From positions 1 to 64,000 of the forward strand of contig NZ_FNJD01000015.1 in assembly GCF_900103185.1 (NCBI RefSeq): DNA of 64,000 bases, read 5' to 3'. This document shows, in pieces, positions 42,455 through 51,041 of the stretch. How positions within the stretch are numbered: the stretch's first letter is position 1; every line of letters starts with the position of its first letter. A program made the position numbers and the translations under genes. The notes beneath the pieces are model-generated. The model saw only the letters and a list, made by a program, of their open reading frames with translations. It was not told the DNA's origin and did not search any database. The DNA is from Sulfitobacter litoralis (GTDB lineage Bacteria > Pseudomonadota > Alphaproteobacteria > Rhodobacterales > Rhodobacteraceae).

Positions 42455-42525
42455 CCACCCCACCACCTCATATGATACCCTTCACCTAAACGCGGCATCC
42501 GCCGCCAGCAGAGGAGATGTGCCAG

Positions 42526-43392
42526 ATGGCGACCCAACATTCCCGATCAGCGGCACGTCTGATGATGGCCCCTGCGGTGGTCTTGCTCCTTGGATGGATG
42601 CTTATTCCGCTGACCATGACGCTTTACTTTTCGTTCAAGAAATACCTGCCCATGCGCGGCGGTGATCTGGGCTGGGTAGGGTTCGACAACTATGTGCGCT
42701 TCATCACATCCAGCGCCTTCTGGCCCTCGGTGGTGACCACGCTCATTATTGTCTGCAGTGTTTTGGCGATTACTGTGGGCTTGGGTATTTTGCTCGCCAT
42801 CCTTCTGAACCAGCCGATGTGGGGGCAGGGTTTTGTCCGCATCCTTGTGATCGCACCCTTTTTCGTCATGCCGACCGTCTCGGCTCTGGTGTGGAAGAAC
42901 ATGTTCATGGACCCGAACTACGGGCTCTTTGCCTACCTTTGGGAATTCTTCGGTGCGACACCGGTGCAATGGATGAGCCAAGCCTCGCTGACCTCGATTG
43001 TCATCATCGTGTCTTGGCAATGGCTGCCTTTTGCGACGCTGATTCTGCTGACGGCAATTCAATCGCTCGACCGCGAGCAGTTGGACGCCGCCGAGATGGA
43101 CGGCGCCCCCGCGACCAAGCGTTTCGCTTATATTACACTCCCGCATCTGGGCCGCGCGACCACCGTGGTGATCCTGATCCAGACGATCTTTTTACTGTCG
43201 ATCTTTGCGGAAATCTTTGTGACCACGGGCGGTGCCTTTGGGACCAAAACGCTGACCTATCTCATCTACCAGCGGGTGCTGGAAAGCCAAAACATCGGCC
43301 TCGGATCTGCGGGCGGTGTCTATGCAATCATTCTTGCCAATATCGTTGCCATCTTCTTGATGCGCATCGTCGGCAAGAACCTGGACGCCTGA
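42526..43392 (+). CDS. smoF: Polyol ABC transporter permease 1
   Basis: 288 residues from ATG 42526; GAGGAG lies nine bases upstream, so the ATG-like TGC frame three codons earlier is not the start. Six transmembrane helices are seen (LMMAPAVVLLLGWMLIPLTM, VVTTLIIVCSVLAITVGLGI, LVIAPFFVMPTVSALVWKNM and so on). The EAA loop is DREQLDAAEMDGAPATKRFA, the contact site for the SmoK ATPase. It follows smoE and precedes smoG by 12 bases. Confidence 0.92.
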   Translation: MATQHSRSAARLMMAPAVVLLLGWMLIPLTMTLYFSFKKYLPMRGGDLGWVGFDNYVRFITSSAFWPSVVTTLIIVCSVLAITVGLGILLAILLNQPMWGQGFVRILVIAPFFVMPTVSALVWKNMFMDPNYGLFAYLWEFFGATPVQWMSQASLTSIVIIVSWQWLPFATLILLTAIQSLDREQLDAAEMDGAPATKRFAYITLPHLGRATTVVILIQTIFLLSIFAEIFVTTGGAFGTKTLTYLIYQRVLESQNIGLGSAGGVYAIILANIVAIFLMRIVGKNLDA

Positions 43393-43404
43393 GGAGGAGA
43401 TATC

Positions 43405-44235
43405 ATGGCACGCGCAATCACCCAGAACCGCAAGATCTTCAACACCGCCCTCGCTTGGGGCATCGGTTTCCTGATCTTCTTTCCCATCCTTTGGACCATC
43501 CTCACCAGCTTCAAGACCGAGGCGCAGGCGATTGCCGATCCGCCGATCTTTCTCGGCTTTGATTGGACACTGGCCAACTACCAAGCGGTTCTGGAGCGGT
43601 CCAACTACGGGCGCTTCTTGTGGAACTCTATCATCATTGCGGGCGGCTCTACCGTCCTTGGTATCTTGATCGCTGTACCTGCCGCATGGTCGATGGCCTT
43701 TGTGCCTGGCAAGCGCACCAAAGACATTCTGCTTTGGATGCTGTCGACCAAGATGCTGCCTGCGGTAGGTGTGCTTTATCCGATCTATCTGCTTTGCATC
43801 GAGTTCGGCGTGCTCGACAGCAAGATCGCACTGGTCATCATTCTGATGCTTATCAACCTGCCGATTATCGTCTGGATGCTTTACACTTACTTCCGCGAAA
43901 TCCCCGGCGAGATCCTAGAAGCCGCACGGATGGATGGGGCGAGCTTGCGCGAAGAGGTGCTTTATGTGCTCACGCCGATGGCGATCCCGGGCATTGCCTC
44001 CACCTTGCTGTTGAACTTTATCCTCGCGTGGAACGAAGCCTTCTGGACGCTTAACCTCACCGCGGCCAAGGCCGCTCCGCTCACCGCCTTCATCGCGAGC
44101 TACTCCAGCCCCGAAGGCCTTTTCTATGCCAAACTCAGCGCGGCCTCCACGATGGCAATTGCGCCAATCCTCATCCTCGGCTGGTTCAGCCAAAAGCAGC
44201 TTGTCAGCGGCCTGACATTCGGCGCGGTCAAGTAA
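43405..44235 (+). CDS. smoG: Polyol ABC transporter permease 2
   Basis: 276 residues, six helices (WGIGFLIFFPILWTILTSF, WNSIIIAGGSTVLGILIAVP, IALVIILMLINLPIIVWMLY and others). The EAA loop is IPGEILEAARMDGASLREEV with the conserved Gly three residues after the second Asp-like position. MalG-type partner of SmoF in the inner membrane. AGGAGG lies before ATG 43405. The next gene, smoK, follows after 15 bases. Confidence 0.92.
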   Translation: MARAITQNRKIFNTALAWGIGFLIFFPILWTILTSFKTEAQAIADPPIFLGFDWTLANYQAVLERSNYGRFLWNSIIIAGGSTVLGILIAVPAAWSMAFVPGKRTKDILLWMLSTKMLPAVGVLYPIYLLCIEFGVLDSKIALVIILMLINLPIIVWMLYTYFREIPGEILEAARMDGASLREEVLYVLTPMAIPGIASTLLLNFILAWNEAFWTLNLTAAKAAPLTAFIASYSSPEGLFYAKLSAASTMAIAPILILGWFSQKQLVSGLTFGAVK

Positions 44236-44250
44236 GTAAGGGACAGTCAC

Positions 44251-45255
44251 ATGGGACAAATCAGACTTAATCAGGTTTCCAAAAGTTTCGGCGACGTGCG
44301 GGTTATTCCGCCTCTGGATCTAACCATCGAAGACGGCGAATTTACCGTCTTTGTCGGCCCTTCGGGCTGCGGGAAATCGACGTTGCTGCGGCTCATTGCA
44401 GGGCTAGAGGATATCACATCCGGCCATATCGATATCGACGGCATGGATGCGACCCATGTGCCGCCCGCCAAGCGCGGACTGGCGATGGTGTTCCAATCCT
44501 ACGCACTTTATCCGCATATGTCGGTGCGCAAGAACATCGCCTTTCCGATGAAGATGGCCGGTCTGCCTGCGGATGAGCAGAAGCGCCGGATCGAAGCCGC
44601 TGCCAATGCGCTTAATCTGACCGACTATCTGGACCGTCGGCCGGGGCAGCTTTCGGGCGGGCAGCGCCAGCGTGTCGCCATTGGGCGTGCCATCGTGCGC
44701 GAACCTTCGGCCTTCCTATTTGACGAGCCGCTGTCGAACCTCGACGCCGCGCTGCGGGTGGGGATGCGTCTGGAAATCAGCGAGCTGCACAAGCGGCTGG
44801 CCACGACGATGATCTACGTCACCCACGATCAGGTCGAAGCGATGACAATGGCCGACAAGATCGTCGTGCTGCGCGCAGGCTATATCGAACAGGTCGGCAG
44901 CCCGCTTGAGCTGTACTATAAGCCGCGCAATGAATTCGTCGCGGGCTTCATCGGATCGCCTAAAATGAACCTCATCAAAGGTGCCGAAGCCGAAGCGCGC
45001 GGCGCGCCCACCATCGGCATCCGGCCCGAACATCTTGACGTATCCACCACCGCAGGCGCTTGGGAAGGCACCATCGGAGTGGCCGAGCATTTGGGCTCTG
45101 ACACCTTCTTGCACGTCCACGGGGCCGCGGGCTCGGAACCGATGACTGTGCGCGTCGACGGCGAGTTGCCGGTGAAACACGGGGACCGGATTTACCTGAC
45201 ACCACAGGCTGACAAGCTGCACCGTTTCGATGCGCAGGGCCTAAGGGTCGAGTGA
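44251..45255 (+). CDS. smoK: Polyol ABC transporter ATPase
   Basis: 334 residues, MalK/UgpC-type ATPase that powers SmoFG. Walker [10 protein letters not shown] is at 36-44, the signature LSGGQ at 134-138, and Walker B AFLFDEP with the following SNLDAALR (D-loop) at about 154-169; the switch His is in [12 protein letters not shown]-terminal TOBE regulatory domain starts near 235 ([12 protein letters not shown]). All catalytic residues are present. In R. sphaeroides smoS (sorbitol dehydrogenase) follows smoK; here only about 70 bases separate smoK from mtlK. Confidence 0.94.
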   Translation: MGQIRLNQVSKSFGDVRVIPPLDLTIEDGEFTVFVGPSGCGKSTLLRLIAGLEDITSGHIDIDGMDATHVPPAKRGLAMVFQSYALYPHMSVRKNIAFPMKMAGLPADEQKRRIEAAANALNLTDYLDRRPGQLSGGQRQRVAIGRAIVREPSAFLFDEPLSNLDAALRVGMRLEISELHKRLATTMIYVTHDQVEAMTMADKIVVLRAGYIEQVGSPLELYYKPRNEFVAGFIGSPKMNLIKGAEAEARGAPTIGIRPEHLDVSTTAGAWEGTIGVAEHLGSDTFLHVHGAAGSEPMTVRVDGELPVKHGDRIYLTPQADKLHRFDAQGLRVE

Positions 45256-45327
45256 TGCAATCAGCAGGAATGACAGGTTGGACCCCGCGCCGTGTTTCTG
45301 GCGCGCGATCCGACAAGGATGTGGATC

Positions 45328-46866
45328 ATGGATAAGTTGGTAGACCTCTCAAATGCGACGCTCGGCGATCTTGATATCGTCCGGCCCACCTATGATCGCA
45401 GCGCGCTGACGCCTGGCATTGTCCATATCGGCGTCGGCAACTTCCACCGTGCCCATCAGGCGTGGTATCTACACAGGTTGATGCAGATCGGTCAGGCGCA
45501 TGATTGGGCGATCCTTGGTGCGGGCGTGCGTCCCTATGATGCGGCCATGCGTGAAAAGCTTCTGGCGCAGGATTGCCTGACAACGCTGATTGAACTCGAC
45601 CCTGCGCAAACCTCGGCAGAGGTTGTAGGATCGATGATCGATTACCTCCCGATCGAGGACGGCAACGGTGCGCTTATCCGGGCTATGGCCGATCCGGCTA
45701 TTCGCATCGTCGGACTGACGGTGACCGAAAGCGGCTATTACATTGATCCGGTGAGCAAGGGGTTCGACGCGTCCCATACCGATATCGTCCATGACGCTGC
45801 GAACCCTGAAACCCCGCGCACGGCCTTTGGGGCCATTGTCGCCGCACTCTGTCTGCGGCGCGGTGCGGGGCAGGGGCCGTTCACGGGGCTGAGTTGCGAC
45901 AACCTGCAAGGCAACGGCGATATCCTACGACAAACCGTCGTGTCCCTTGCACGGATGTCGGACCCGTCGCTGGCTGATTGGATTGACGCGAACGCCAGTT
46001 TCCCCAACTCCATGGTCGATTGCATCGCCCCGGCCACCGGCCCTGCCGAGATTGCGCAGGCGCGGGAGTTCGGCGTGAACGACGCGGCTCCGGTGACGCA
46101 TGAAGCTTTCCGCCAATGGGTGATCGAAGACGATTTTTGCGCAGGCCGCCCCGATTGGGACAAGGTGGGCGCAACCTTTTCGGACGACGTCCATGCTTAT
46201 GAGAAAATGAAGATCCGCATTCTCAACGCGGGCCATCAGATTTTGGCGAATGTTGGTGAAGTACTGGGGATCGAGACGATCTCTGGCTGTATGACACATC
46301 CAGCGATCCGCGCGATGTTCCACCGTGTGCAGGCTGACGAGATCACACAGACAGTTGCCCCTGTGCCCGGCATGATGCCGCTGACATATCTGGAGTTGAT
46401 TGAGCAGCGCTTCTCTAATCCGCGCATTGTCGACACCACCCGCCGCGTCGCTTTCGACGGATCGGCGCGGCACGCAGGTTTCGTTCTTCCGATCCTACGC
46501 GATCAATTGGCCGCAGGTCGGTCGGTTGCCGGTCTGGCCTTGGTCGAAGCATTCTGGGCCCGAATGTGCGCAGGCACGCGGGAAGACGGCAGCGAGATCG
46601 TGCCAAACGATCCGATTTGGGACGCATTGCGCCCTGTTGCCGAAGCTGCGCGTACGCGCCCTGCGGCGTGGCTGGAGCAAGCGCGTCCCTACGGTGATCT
46701 GGCGCAGGCCGAGGACTTTAGCGCTGCGTTTTCCGATTGGCTTTCATTGATATGGGCAGAGGGGGCTGTCGCCGCGATGAACACCTATACATCGGCCGAC
46801 AACCAAGATGGACGGGTTCAACCTGACAGGCCTCAAAGATCGAGGTCGACCCACACCGGCACGTGA
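45328..46866 (+). CDS. mtlK: Mannitol 2-dehydrogenase (long-chain polyol dehydrogenase)
   Basis: 512 residues from ATG 45328 with AAGGA upstream. It is a NAD-dependent zinc-free dehydrogenase that oxidises D-mannitol to D-fructose. PGIVHIGVGNFHRAHQAWY is the nucleotide-binding start. VGLTVTESGYYID, VSCDNLQGNG-type (SCDNLQGNGD) and YEKMKIRILNAGHQILANVG with the catalytic Lys are conserved. The C-terminus carries about 20 extra residues (SADNQDGRVQPDRPQRSRST) compared with related enzymes of about 480-495, and this tail overlaps the end of the convergent exonuclease gene by 34 bases. The stop may have been shifted. Otherwise it looks functional. Confidence 0.9.
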   Translation: MDKLVDLSNATLGDLDIVRPTYDRSALTPGIVHIGVGNFHRAHQAWYLHRLMQIGQAHDWAILGAGVRPYDAAMREKLLAQDCLTTLIELDPAQTSAEVVGSMIDYLPIEDGNGALIRAMADPAIRIVGLTVTESGYYIDPVSKGFDASHTDIVHDAANPETPRTAFGAIVAALCLRRGAGQGPFTGLSCDNLQGNGDILRQTVVSLARMSDPSLADWIDANASFPNSMVDCIAPATGPAEIAQAREFGVNDAAPVTHEAFRQWVIEDDFCAGRPDWDKVGATFSDDVHAYEKMKIRILNAGHQILANVGEVLGIETISGCMTHPAIRAMFHRVQADEITQTVAPVPGMMPLTYLELIEQRFSNPRIVDTTRRVAFDGSARHAGFVLPILRDQLAAGRSVAGLALVEAFWARMCAGTREDGSEIVPNDPIWDALRPVAEAARTRPAAWLEQARPYGDLAQAEDFSAAFSDWLSLIWAEGAVAAMNTYTSADNQDGRVQPDRPQRSRSTHTGT

Positions 46867-47615
46867 TCTGACGGTTTCTCACGTCCGCGCACATCCTTGT
46901 CGATCTGGCAATCGCGCAGACTGTCGGCGATGGCGGGGCTCAGCAAGAAATGATCAATGCGGATGCCGTTGTTGCGGTTCCACGCACCTGCTTGATAATC
47001 CCAAAAGCTGTAGTGCCCCGGCCCTTGGGTCCGCGCACGAAAGGCCTCTGTCAGGCCAAGCGCCAGCAAGCGTCGCCATGCGGCACGGGATTCCGGGCGA
47101 AACAACGCATCTTCGCGCCATGCGTCCGGCGTGGCCGCATCTTCGGCCTGCGGAATAATGTTGAAATCGCCGGTCAGCAAAAACGGGGTTTCTTCGGCCA
47201 GCAGCGCACGGGCACGGTCTTCTAGGCGCTGCATCCAGGCCAGTTTATAATCATATTTCGGGCCCGGCGCAGGGTTGCCATTGGGCAGATACAGCCCGCA
47301 CAGCCGGACAGATGAATGATCCCCCACAACGGTCGCCTCGATATAGCGGGCCTGGTCGTCGCTGTCGTCACCGGGAAGGCCACGGGTCACATCCTCAAGC
47401 GCCAGCTTTGACAGGATTGCGACGCCGTTAAACGATTTCTGACCGTGGGTTTCGACGTTATAGCCGCGGTCCTCAAAAAGTTCGCGCGGGAAACCTTCAT
47501 CGACGGATTTTATTTCTTGCAGGATGGCGACATCAGGCTGCGCTTCGTCCAGCCATTGGGGCAGGGCATCGATCCGCGCTTTGATTCCGTTGATGTTGAA
47601 CGTGGCGATTTTCAT
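46833..47615 (-). CDS. xth: Exodeoxyribonuclease III
   Basis: 260 residues, apurinic/apyrimidinic endonuclease and 3' exonuclease for base-excision repair. MKIATFNINGIKARIDALPQ, VAILQEIKSVDEGFP (metal Glu), LLTGDFNIIP (catalytic Asp/Asn), YSFWDYQAGAWNRNNGIRID and EKPSDHVPVWVDLDL (Asp-His) are complete. Length fits Xth (about 260). Its 3' end overlaps mtlK. Upstream, a 7-bp dyad lies in the promoter region. Confidence 0.93.
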   Translation of the reverse strand: MKIATFNINGIKARIDALPQWLDEAQPDVAILQEIKSVDEGFPRELFEDRGYNVETHGQKSFNGVAILSKLALEDVTRGLPGDDSDDQARYIEATVVGDHSSVRLCGLYLPNGNPAPGPKYDYKLAWMQRLEDRARALLAEETPFLLTGDFNIIPQAEDAATPDAWREDALFRPESRAAWRRLLALGLTEAFRARTQGPGHYSFWDYQAGAWNRNNGIRIDHFLLSPAIADSLRDCQIDKDVRGREKPSDHVPVWVDLDL

Positions 47616-47976
47616 GACAGCCCCCCTTTATTGGTTCGCGCAGCTATCGCGCATACCGCGATATGGGGCAAGGGGGCTGCGCCGGCTTGGCCGGTTTCCG
47701 CACGCGATTCGGGTGTAGAGCACGCGTTTATCCAAAGGGGGTAGCGTCGTGGCAGGGGCGTGCAGGATAGGTCTTTAAAGTTGTCTCTAATGTGGAGAAG
47801 CCCACGTCGGTTCGCAATTTCAATGGGATCAACAACGTGCCGCATGTGAATGAATTACATCATTAAAATTCGATCTTTTTGACGGCTAGGTTCACGCTGC
47901 GCTGTGGTGATTGATGAGGGACGTGCAGCCTCAGGTTTAGCTACCGATTTCAAAAACCACCTAAAAGGAAGAAAAT
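47616..47976. other. Intergenic region between xth and the repeat-peptide gene
   Basis: This stretch carries the divergent promoters. A perfect dyad TATCGCG-N5-CGCGATA lies at 47645-47663 next to xth. TTGACG at 47879-47884 could be the -35 of the peptide gene, with only a weak -10 (CTGTGG) after 17 bases. AAAAGGAAG (47964-47972) is a good ribosome-binding site for ATG 47977. I see no gene and no RNA of known type. Confidence 0.5.
47645..47663. promoter_or_regulatory. Perfect 7-bp dyad upstream of xth
   Basis: TATCGCG (47645-47651), CATAC and CGCGATA (47657-47663) form a perfect inverted repeat 30 bases before the xth start. Its position suits an operator. The regulator is unknown. Confidence 0.4.
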
Positions 47977-48204
47977 ATGACCGCAATTGCCTACGCCGAA
48001 AACACCCTTCCCTCCAGTCGTGCTGCTGATGCATCGATGCAGCTGGGGGGAGGCACCGGCCTCTATACCACCGGCTTAATTCGTACCGGACGCGACCCGC
48101 ATTGTGGTCACGGGACCGGATTGTTCACCACCGGATTGCAGTCAGAGCTACAGGCAGACCCCATGGCGACCAGGGGGATTAGCGGTCTGTTTACCGCTGG
48201 CTGA
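47977..48204 (+). CDS. Repeat peptide with three G-x-G-L-[Y/F]-T-x-G units, unknown
   Basis: 75 residues. After a 23-residue N-terminal part (MTAIAYAENTLPSSRAADAS) come three imperfect repeats: GTGLYTTGL (26-34), GTGLFTTGL (46-54) and ISGLFTAG (68-75, the C-terminus). Spacers between them are polar (IRTGRDPHCGH, QSELQADPMATR). There is one Cys (C43), no Sec signal and no membrane helix. RBS AAAAGGAAG stands before ATG 47977. A 9-bp hairpin separates it from a 363-residue partner gene. The layout of short repeat peptide, hairpin and large unknown protein resembles modified-peptide precursor loci, but no known modifying enzyme is present. I recall Rhodobacteraceae-specific DUF names for such a pair (DUF6749/DUF6902) but could not verify this. 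Confidence 0.75.
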   Translation: MTAIAYAENTLPSSRAADASMQLGGGTGLYTTGLIRTGRDPHCGHGTGLFTTGLQSELQADPMATRGISGLFTAG

Positions 48205-48217
48205 TACTCCCGTGTCA

Positions 48218-48241
48218 CCCTGCGCCAGAAACGGCGCAGGG
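48218..48241 (+). terminator. Hairpin between repeat-peptide and partner gene
   Basis: CCCTGCGCC (48218-48226), loop AGAAAC and GGCGCAGGG (48233-48241) form a perfect 9-bp stem, 14 bases after the peptide stop and 24 before the partner start. There is no T-run. It probably stabilises the short mRNA or causes partial termination so that the peptide exceeds its partner. Confidence 0.65.
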
Positions 48242-48264
48242 GTAACCAACGAAAAGGGAGTTCT

Positions 48265-49356
48265 ATGTCTAACGTTGTGACACTTTCGTCCGTTCGCGCC
48301 CGCGGTATTGCTGCGAAACACGCCGATATAGCAGCGATCAGCCGCATGTTTGCACAGCAGCGCCGTCGTGCTGGCGATGTGTTCTGGCTAAAGGAAAACG
48401 CCGAATGGCTTGGGGTGTTGGCAAGCTCGAATATGCCAGCGTCGTCGGGTGCCTTGATGCCCTACGCATCCTTTTACGATCAACTGGAGGAAACGATCCG
48501 CTTTTTCCCGCAGTATTACCGTTTTTTCCTGTCGCTGGCCCTCGATCTCGAGGATCTTGGCATGCCCGGAGAGACAGGGCTGCGATTGTCGCACTGGGTC
48601 TCGCGTATGCGCTTGGTCGATGGGGAACTATCCGATCTGCAACGCGCCGAGGCAGAGCGGTTGATCGCACGGCGGATGCCCGTCACCCGAGACGAAACCC
48701 TGCACGCGCGATTGCGCGGCTTTTTTCTGAGATCAGAAAACTTTGTGTTGCCGAATAAAAAGGCATCTTACGATCTCGCGCATATTGTTTTCTACCTGTC
48801 CGATTATGGGCAACGCGATCCGGCGCTGCCTCTGGCGGCAATTGAAAGCCTGACCTTCGCCAGCATTTTGGCCTATCTGGATCAGGATATGGATTTGTTG
48901 GCAGAGCTCTGTGCTGCTTTAAGATTGGCCGGCTCGCCTGCACCCGTATTATGGGAAGACGCTGTCCGTACTGCCGCAAACGCCTGCCAGATCGTGCCGC
49001 ACCACGGGGAGGGGGCGGGCGACGGGTATCATATTTATTTGATGGCCGGCTGGCTGTCGCAGATGGCAGGGGCACCGGCGTTCAGCCAAGCGGTGCCACA
49101 GGGTCCGGTCTCCATCCGCTACGCGCCACCAGAGGGTGCGCTATTGGGGCTATCCGAAGCTCTTTTCAAAATGGGAGACACGCGGCAATCAGATTGGGCG
49201 CGTATGCGTGGGAGGATAATGGCGTCGCTTGCCCCCTCGGCACAAAATATCTTGGCACAGGCAGAGGCGTCCTGCCCGCAGTTCGACGCGTTCTTCGCCC
49301 GCTTCGCCCGGGCACCTGTCAAAATGGGGGAAGGTTCGGCACGCGTGCAGCTTTAA
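48265..49356 (+). CDS. Uncharacterised 363-residue protein paired with the repeat peptide
   Basis: 363 residues, no signal peptide or membrane helix, predicted mostly alpha-helical. I do not recognise a catalytic domain. Noticeable segments are FYDQLEETIRFFPQYYRFFL (70-89), LALDLEDLGMPG (91-102), SYDLAHIVFYLSDYGQ (168-183, a H-x2-FYL-S/T-D-Y/F-G pattern), LTFASILAYLDQDMDLLAEL (196-215) and YHIYLMAGW (255-263). Repeated helical units with conserved His could form an alpha/alpha barrel that binds or modifies the peptide; this is only an idea. RBS AAGGGAG precedes ATG 48265. It is the second gene of a two-gene unit with the repeat peptide and is followed by a short GCTGGC/GCCAGC hairpin (49369-49385). 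Confidence 0.75.
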   Translation: MSNVVTLSSVRARGIAAKHADIAAISRMFAQQRRRAGDVFWLKENAEWLGVLASSNMPASSGALMPYASFYDQLEETIRFFPQYYRFFLSLALDLEDLGMPGETGLRLSHWVSRMRLVDGELSDLQRAEAERLIARRMPVTRDETLHARLRGFFLRSENFVLPNKKASYDLAHIVFYLSDYGQRDPALPLAAIESLTFASILAYLDQDMDLLAELCAALRLAGSPAPVLWEDAVRTAANACQIVPHHGEGAGDGYHIYLMAGWLSQMAGAPAFSQAVPQGPVSIRYAPPEGALLGLSEALFKMGDTRQSDWARMRGRIMASLAPSAQNILAQAEASCPQFDAFFARFARAPVKMGEGSARVQL

Positions 49357-49426
49357 AGCGGCCGCATGCTGGCATGAGGCCAGCCTCCGGCGGGAGTTTA
49401 TTGGGCAAAATGAAACGGGCTGAGTG

Positions 49427-49750
49427 TTAAATTGAGAAGGACGTGCCGCAGCCGCAAGCGCTGGTCGCGTTAGGGTTTTCAATCACGAAACGCGCGCCGA
49501 TCAGTTCTTCGGAGAAGTCGATGACAGCATTGGCAAGGAAGGGCAGCGAAATGCTGTCGACCACGACTTTTTGGCCGGCACCTTCCAGGATCAGGTCGTC
49601 GTCCTTGGGGGCATCGAGCGCGATGTCGTACTGAAAGCCGGAGCAACCGCCGCCTTCTACGGCGACGCGCAGGGCTTTGCCCTCGGCTGCGGCACCGATT
49701 TCGGCAAGGCGGTCAAAGGCGCGCGGGGTGACTTGGGGGGGCAGGTTCAT
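49427..49750 (-). CDS. A-type iron-sulfur carrier protein (HesB/IscA/ErpA family)
   Basis: 107 residues from ATG 49750 (MNLPPQVTPRAFDRLAEIGA), preceded by GGAG; an ATG 14 codons upstream is possible. The three cluster-binding Cys are C36 in VEGGGCSGFQY and C99 and C101 in ATSACGCGTSFSI. Such proteins carry [2Fe-2S] or [4Fe-4S] clusters to target enzymes. The ErpA/IscA subtype is not certain; the single-copy setting next to dgt, away from suf/isc genes, is usual for ErpA-like proteins in Rhodobacteraceae. Divergent from dgt with 85 bases between starts. Confidence 0.88.
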   Translation of the reverse strand: MNLPPQVTPRAFDRLAEIGAAAEGKALRVAVEGGGCSGFQYDIALDAPKDDDLILEGAGQKVVVDSISLPFLANAVIDFSEELIGARFVIENPNATSACGCGTSFSI

Positions 49751-49835
49751 TTTTCGGGCTCCGGGGTGATCGGTTTCCATCTGTCTTGTCATACAATATA
49801 GAAACCCTCAGGACAGGCCACAAGGACCACCGACT

Positions 49836-50978
49836 ATGCGCGCTTCTTTTGCTTCTGATCCGGCACTGACCCGGGGACGGTTAATACCGGAAGAGGAAAG
49901 CACCTTTCGTTCCTGCTTTCAGCGGGACCGCGACCGGATTATTCACGCCAGCGCCTTTCGGCGGCTCAAGCATAAGACCCAAGTGTTCATCGAACATGAA
50001 GGCGATTATTACCGCACACGGCTGACCCATTCGATCGAGGTGGCGCAGGTGGCGCGCACGATTGCCGGTGCCTTGGGTCTGAACGCAGAGCTGACGGAGG
50101 CTGTCGCGCTGGCGCATGATCTGGGGCATCCGCCTTTTGGTCACACCGGCGAAGATGCGCTGGAGACGTTGATGGCCCCCTTTGGCGGGTTTGATCACAA
50201 CGCACAGGCCATTCGAATCGTCACCCATCTTGAACGGCACTATGCGGAATTCGACGGGTTGAACCTGACGTGGGAAACACTGGAGGGGCTGGCGAAACAC
50301 AACGGGCCGGTGACAGGAGTCCTGCCGTGGGCTCTAGCGGCTTATGGGCGGCAGCATGATCTTGAGCTGGATACATTTGCCAGTGCCGAAGCACAGGTGG
50401 CGGCGATTGCCGACGACGTGGCCTACAACCACCACGATCTGCATGACGGGCTGCGCGCGGAGCTGTTTTCGACGGATGAACTGGCCGAGCTTCCGATCCT
50501 CAAGGACAACTTTGCCGAGGTGGACCGGCTTTATCCCGGTTTGAACTACTACCGGCGTCGCCACGAGGCGTTGCGCCGGTTCTTTGGTGTGCTGGTCGAG
50601 GATGTCATTACAGTCGCGCGGACCCGTTTGGCTGAAATGAAGCCCGAAACCGCCACTGATATTCGCATGGCGGGGCGCACGCTGATCCAGTTTTCCGATC
50701 CGGTGTTCCAAGACCTCAAGGTGATCCGCGCATTTCTGTTTGACCGCATGTACCGCGCGCCGTCGGTGGTTCTTATGCGCAAGCAGGTGACGCAGGTGGT
50801 CGAGGATTTGTTTCCTTATTTTTGCGCGCATACGGATCAATTGCCCAAACAGTGGCGCAAGGACGTCGAGGACGCCGACGGCGATACGGCGCTCGCGCGG
50901 ATCGTGAGCGACTATATCTCGGGGATGACAGATCGCTTTGCCCTGCAAGAGCACGAGCGGTTGATCGCTAAAGGCTGA
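49836..50978 (+). CDS. dgt: Deoxyguanosinetriphosphate triphosphohydrolase-like protein
   Basis: 380 residues, HD-superfamily enzyme that cleaves dNTPs to deoxynucleoside and triphosphate. SAFRRLKHKTQVFIEHEGDY, RTRLTHSIEVAQVARTI (H65), ALAHDLGHPPFGHTGE (HD at 94-95) and VAAIADDVAYNHHDLHDGLR (final Asp) make the metal site. The length of about 380 matches the shorter alphaproteobacterial type 2 proteins. It runs upstream of argS with 63 bases between and may share its transcript. Confidence 0.9.
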   Translation: MRASFASDPALTRGRLIPEEESTFRSCFQRDRDRIIHASAFRRLKHKTQVFIEHEGDYYRTRLTHSIEVAQVARTIAGALGLNAELTEAVALAHDLGHPPFGHTGEDALETLMAPFGGFDHNAQAIRIVTHLERHYAEFDGLNLTWETLEGLAKHNGPVTGVLPWALAAYGRQHDLELDTFASAEAQVAAIADDVAYNHHDLHDGLRAELFSTDELAELPILKDNFAEVDRLYPGLNYYRRRHEALRRFFGVLVEDVITVARTRLAEMKPETATDIRMAGRTLIQFSDPVFQDLKVIRAFLFDRMYRAPSVVLMRKQVTQVVEDLFPYFCAHTDQLPKQWRKDVEDADGDTALARIVSDYISGMTDRFALQEHERLIAKG

Positions 50979-51041
50979 ACCGCCCTTGATTATGGGCGCA
51001 TATTCAGGTGATACACGGGGCCAAGTCGAAGGAACTCCGTT

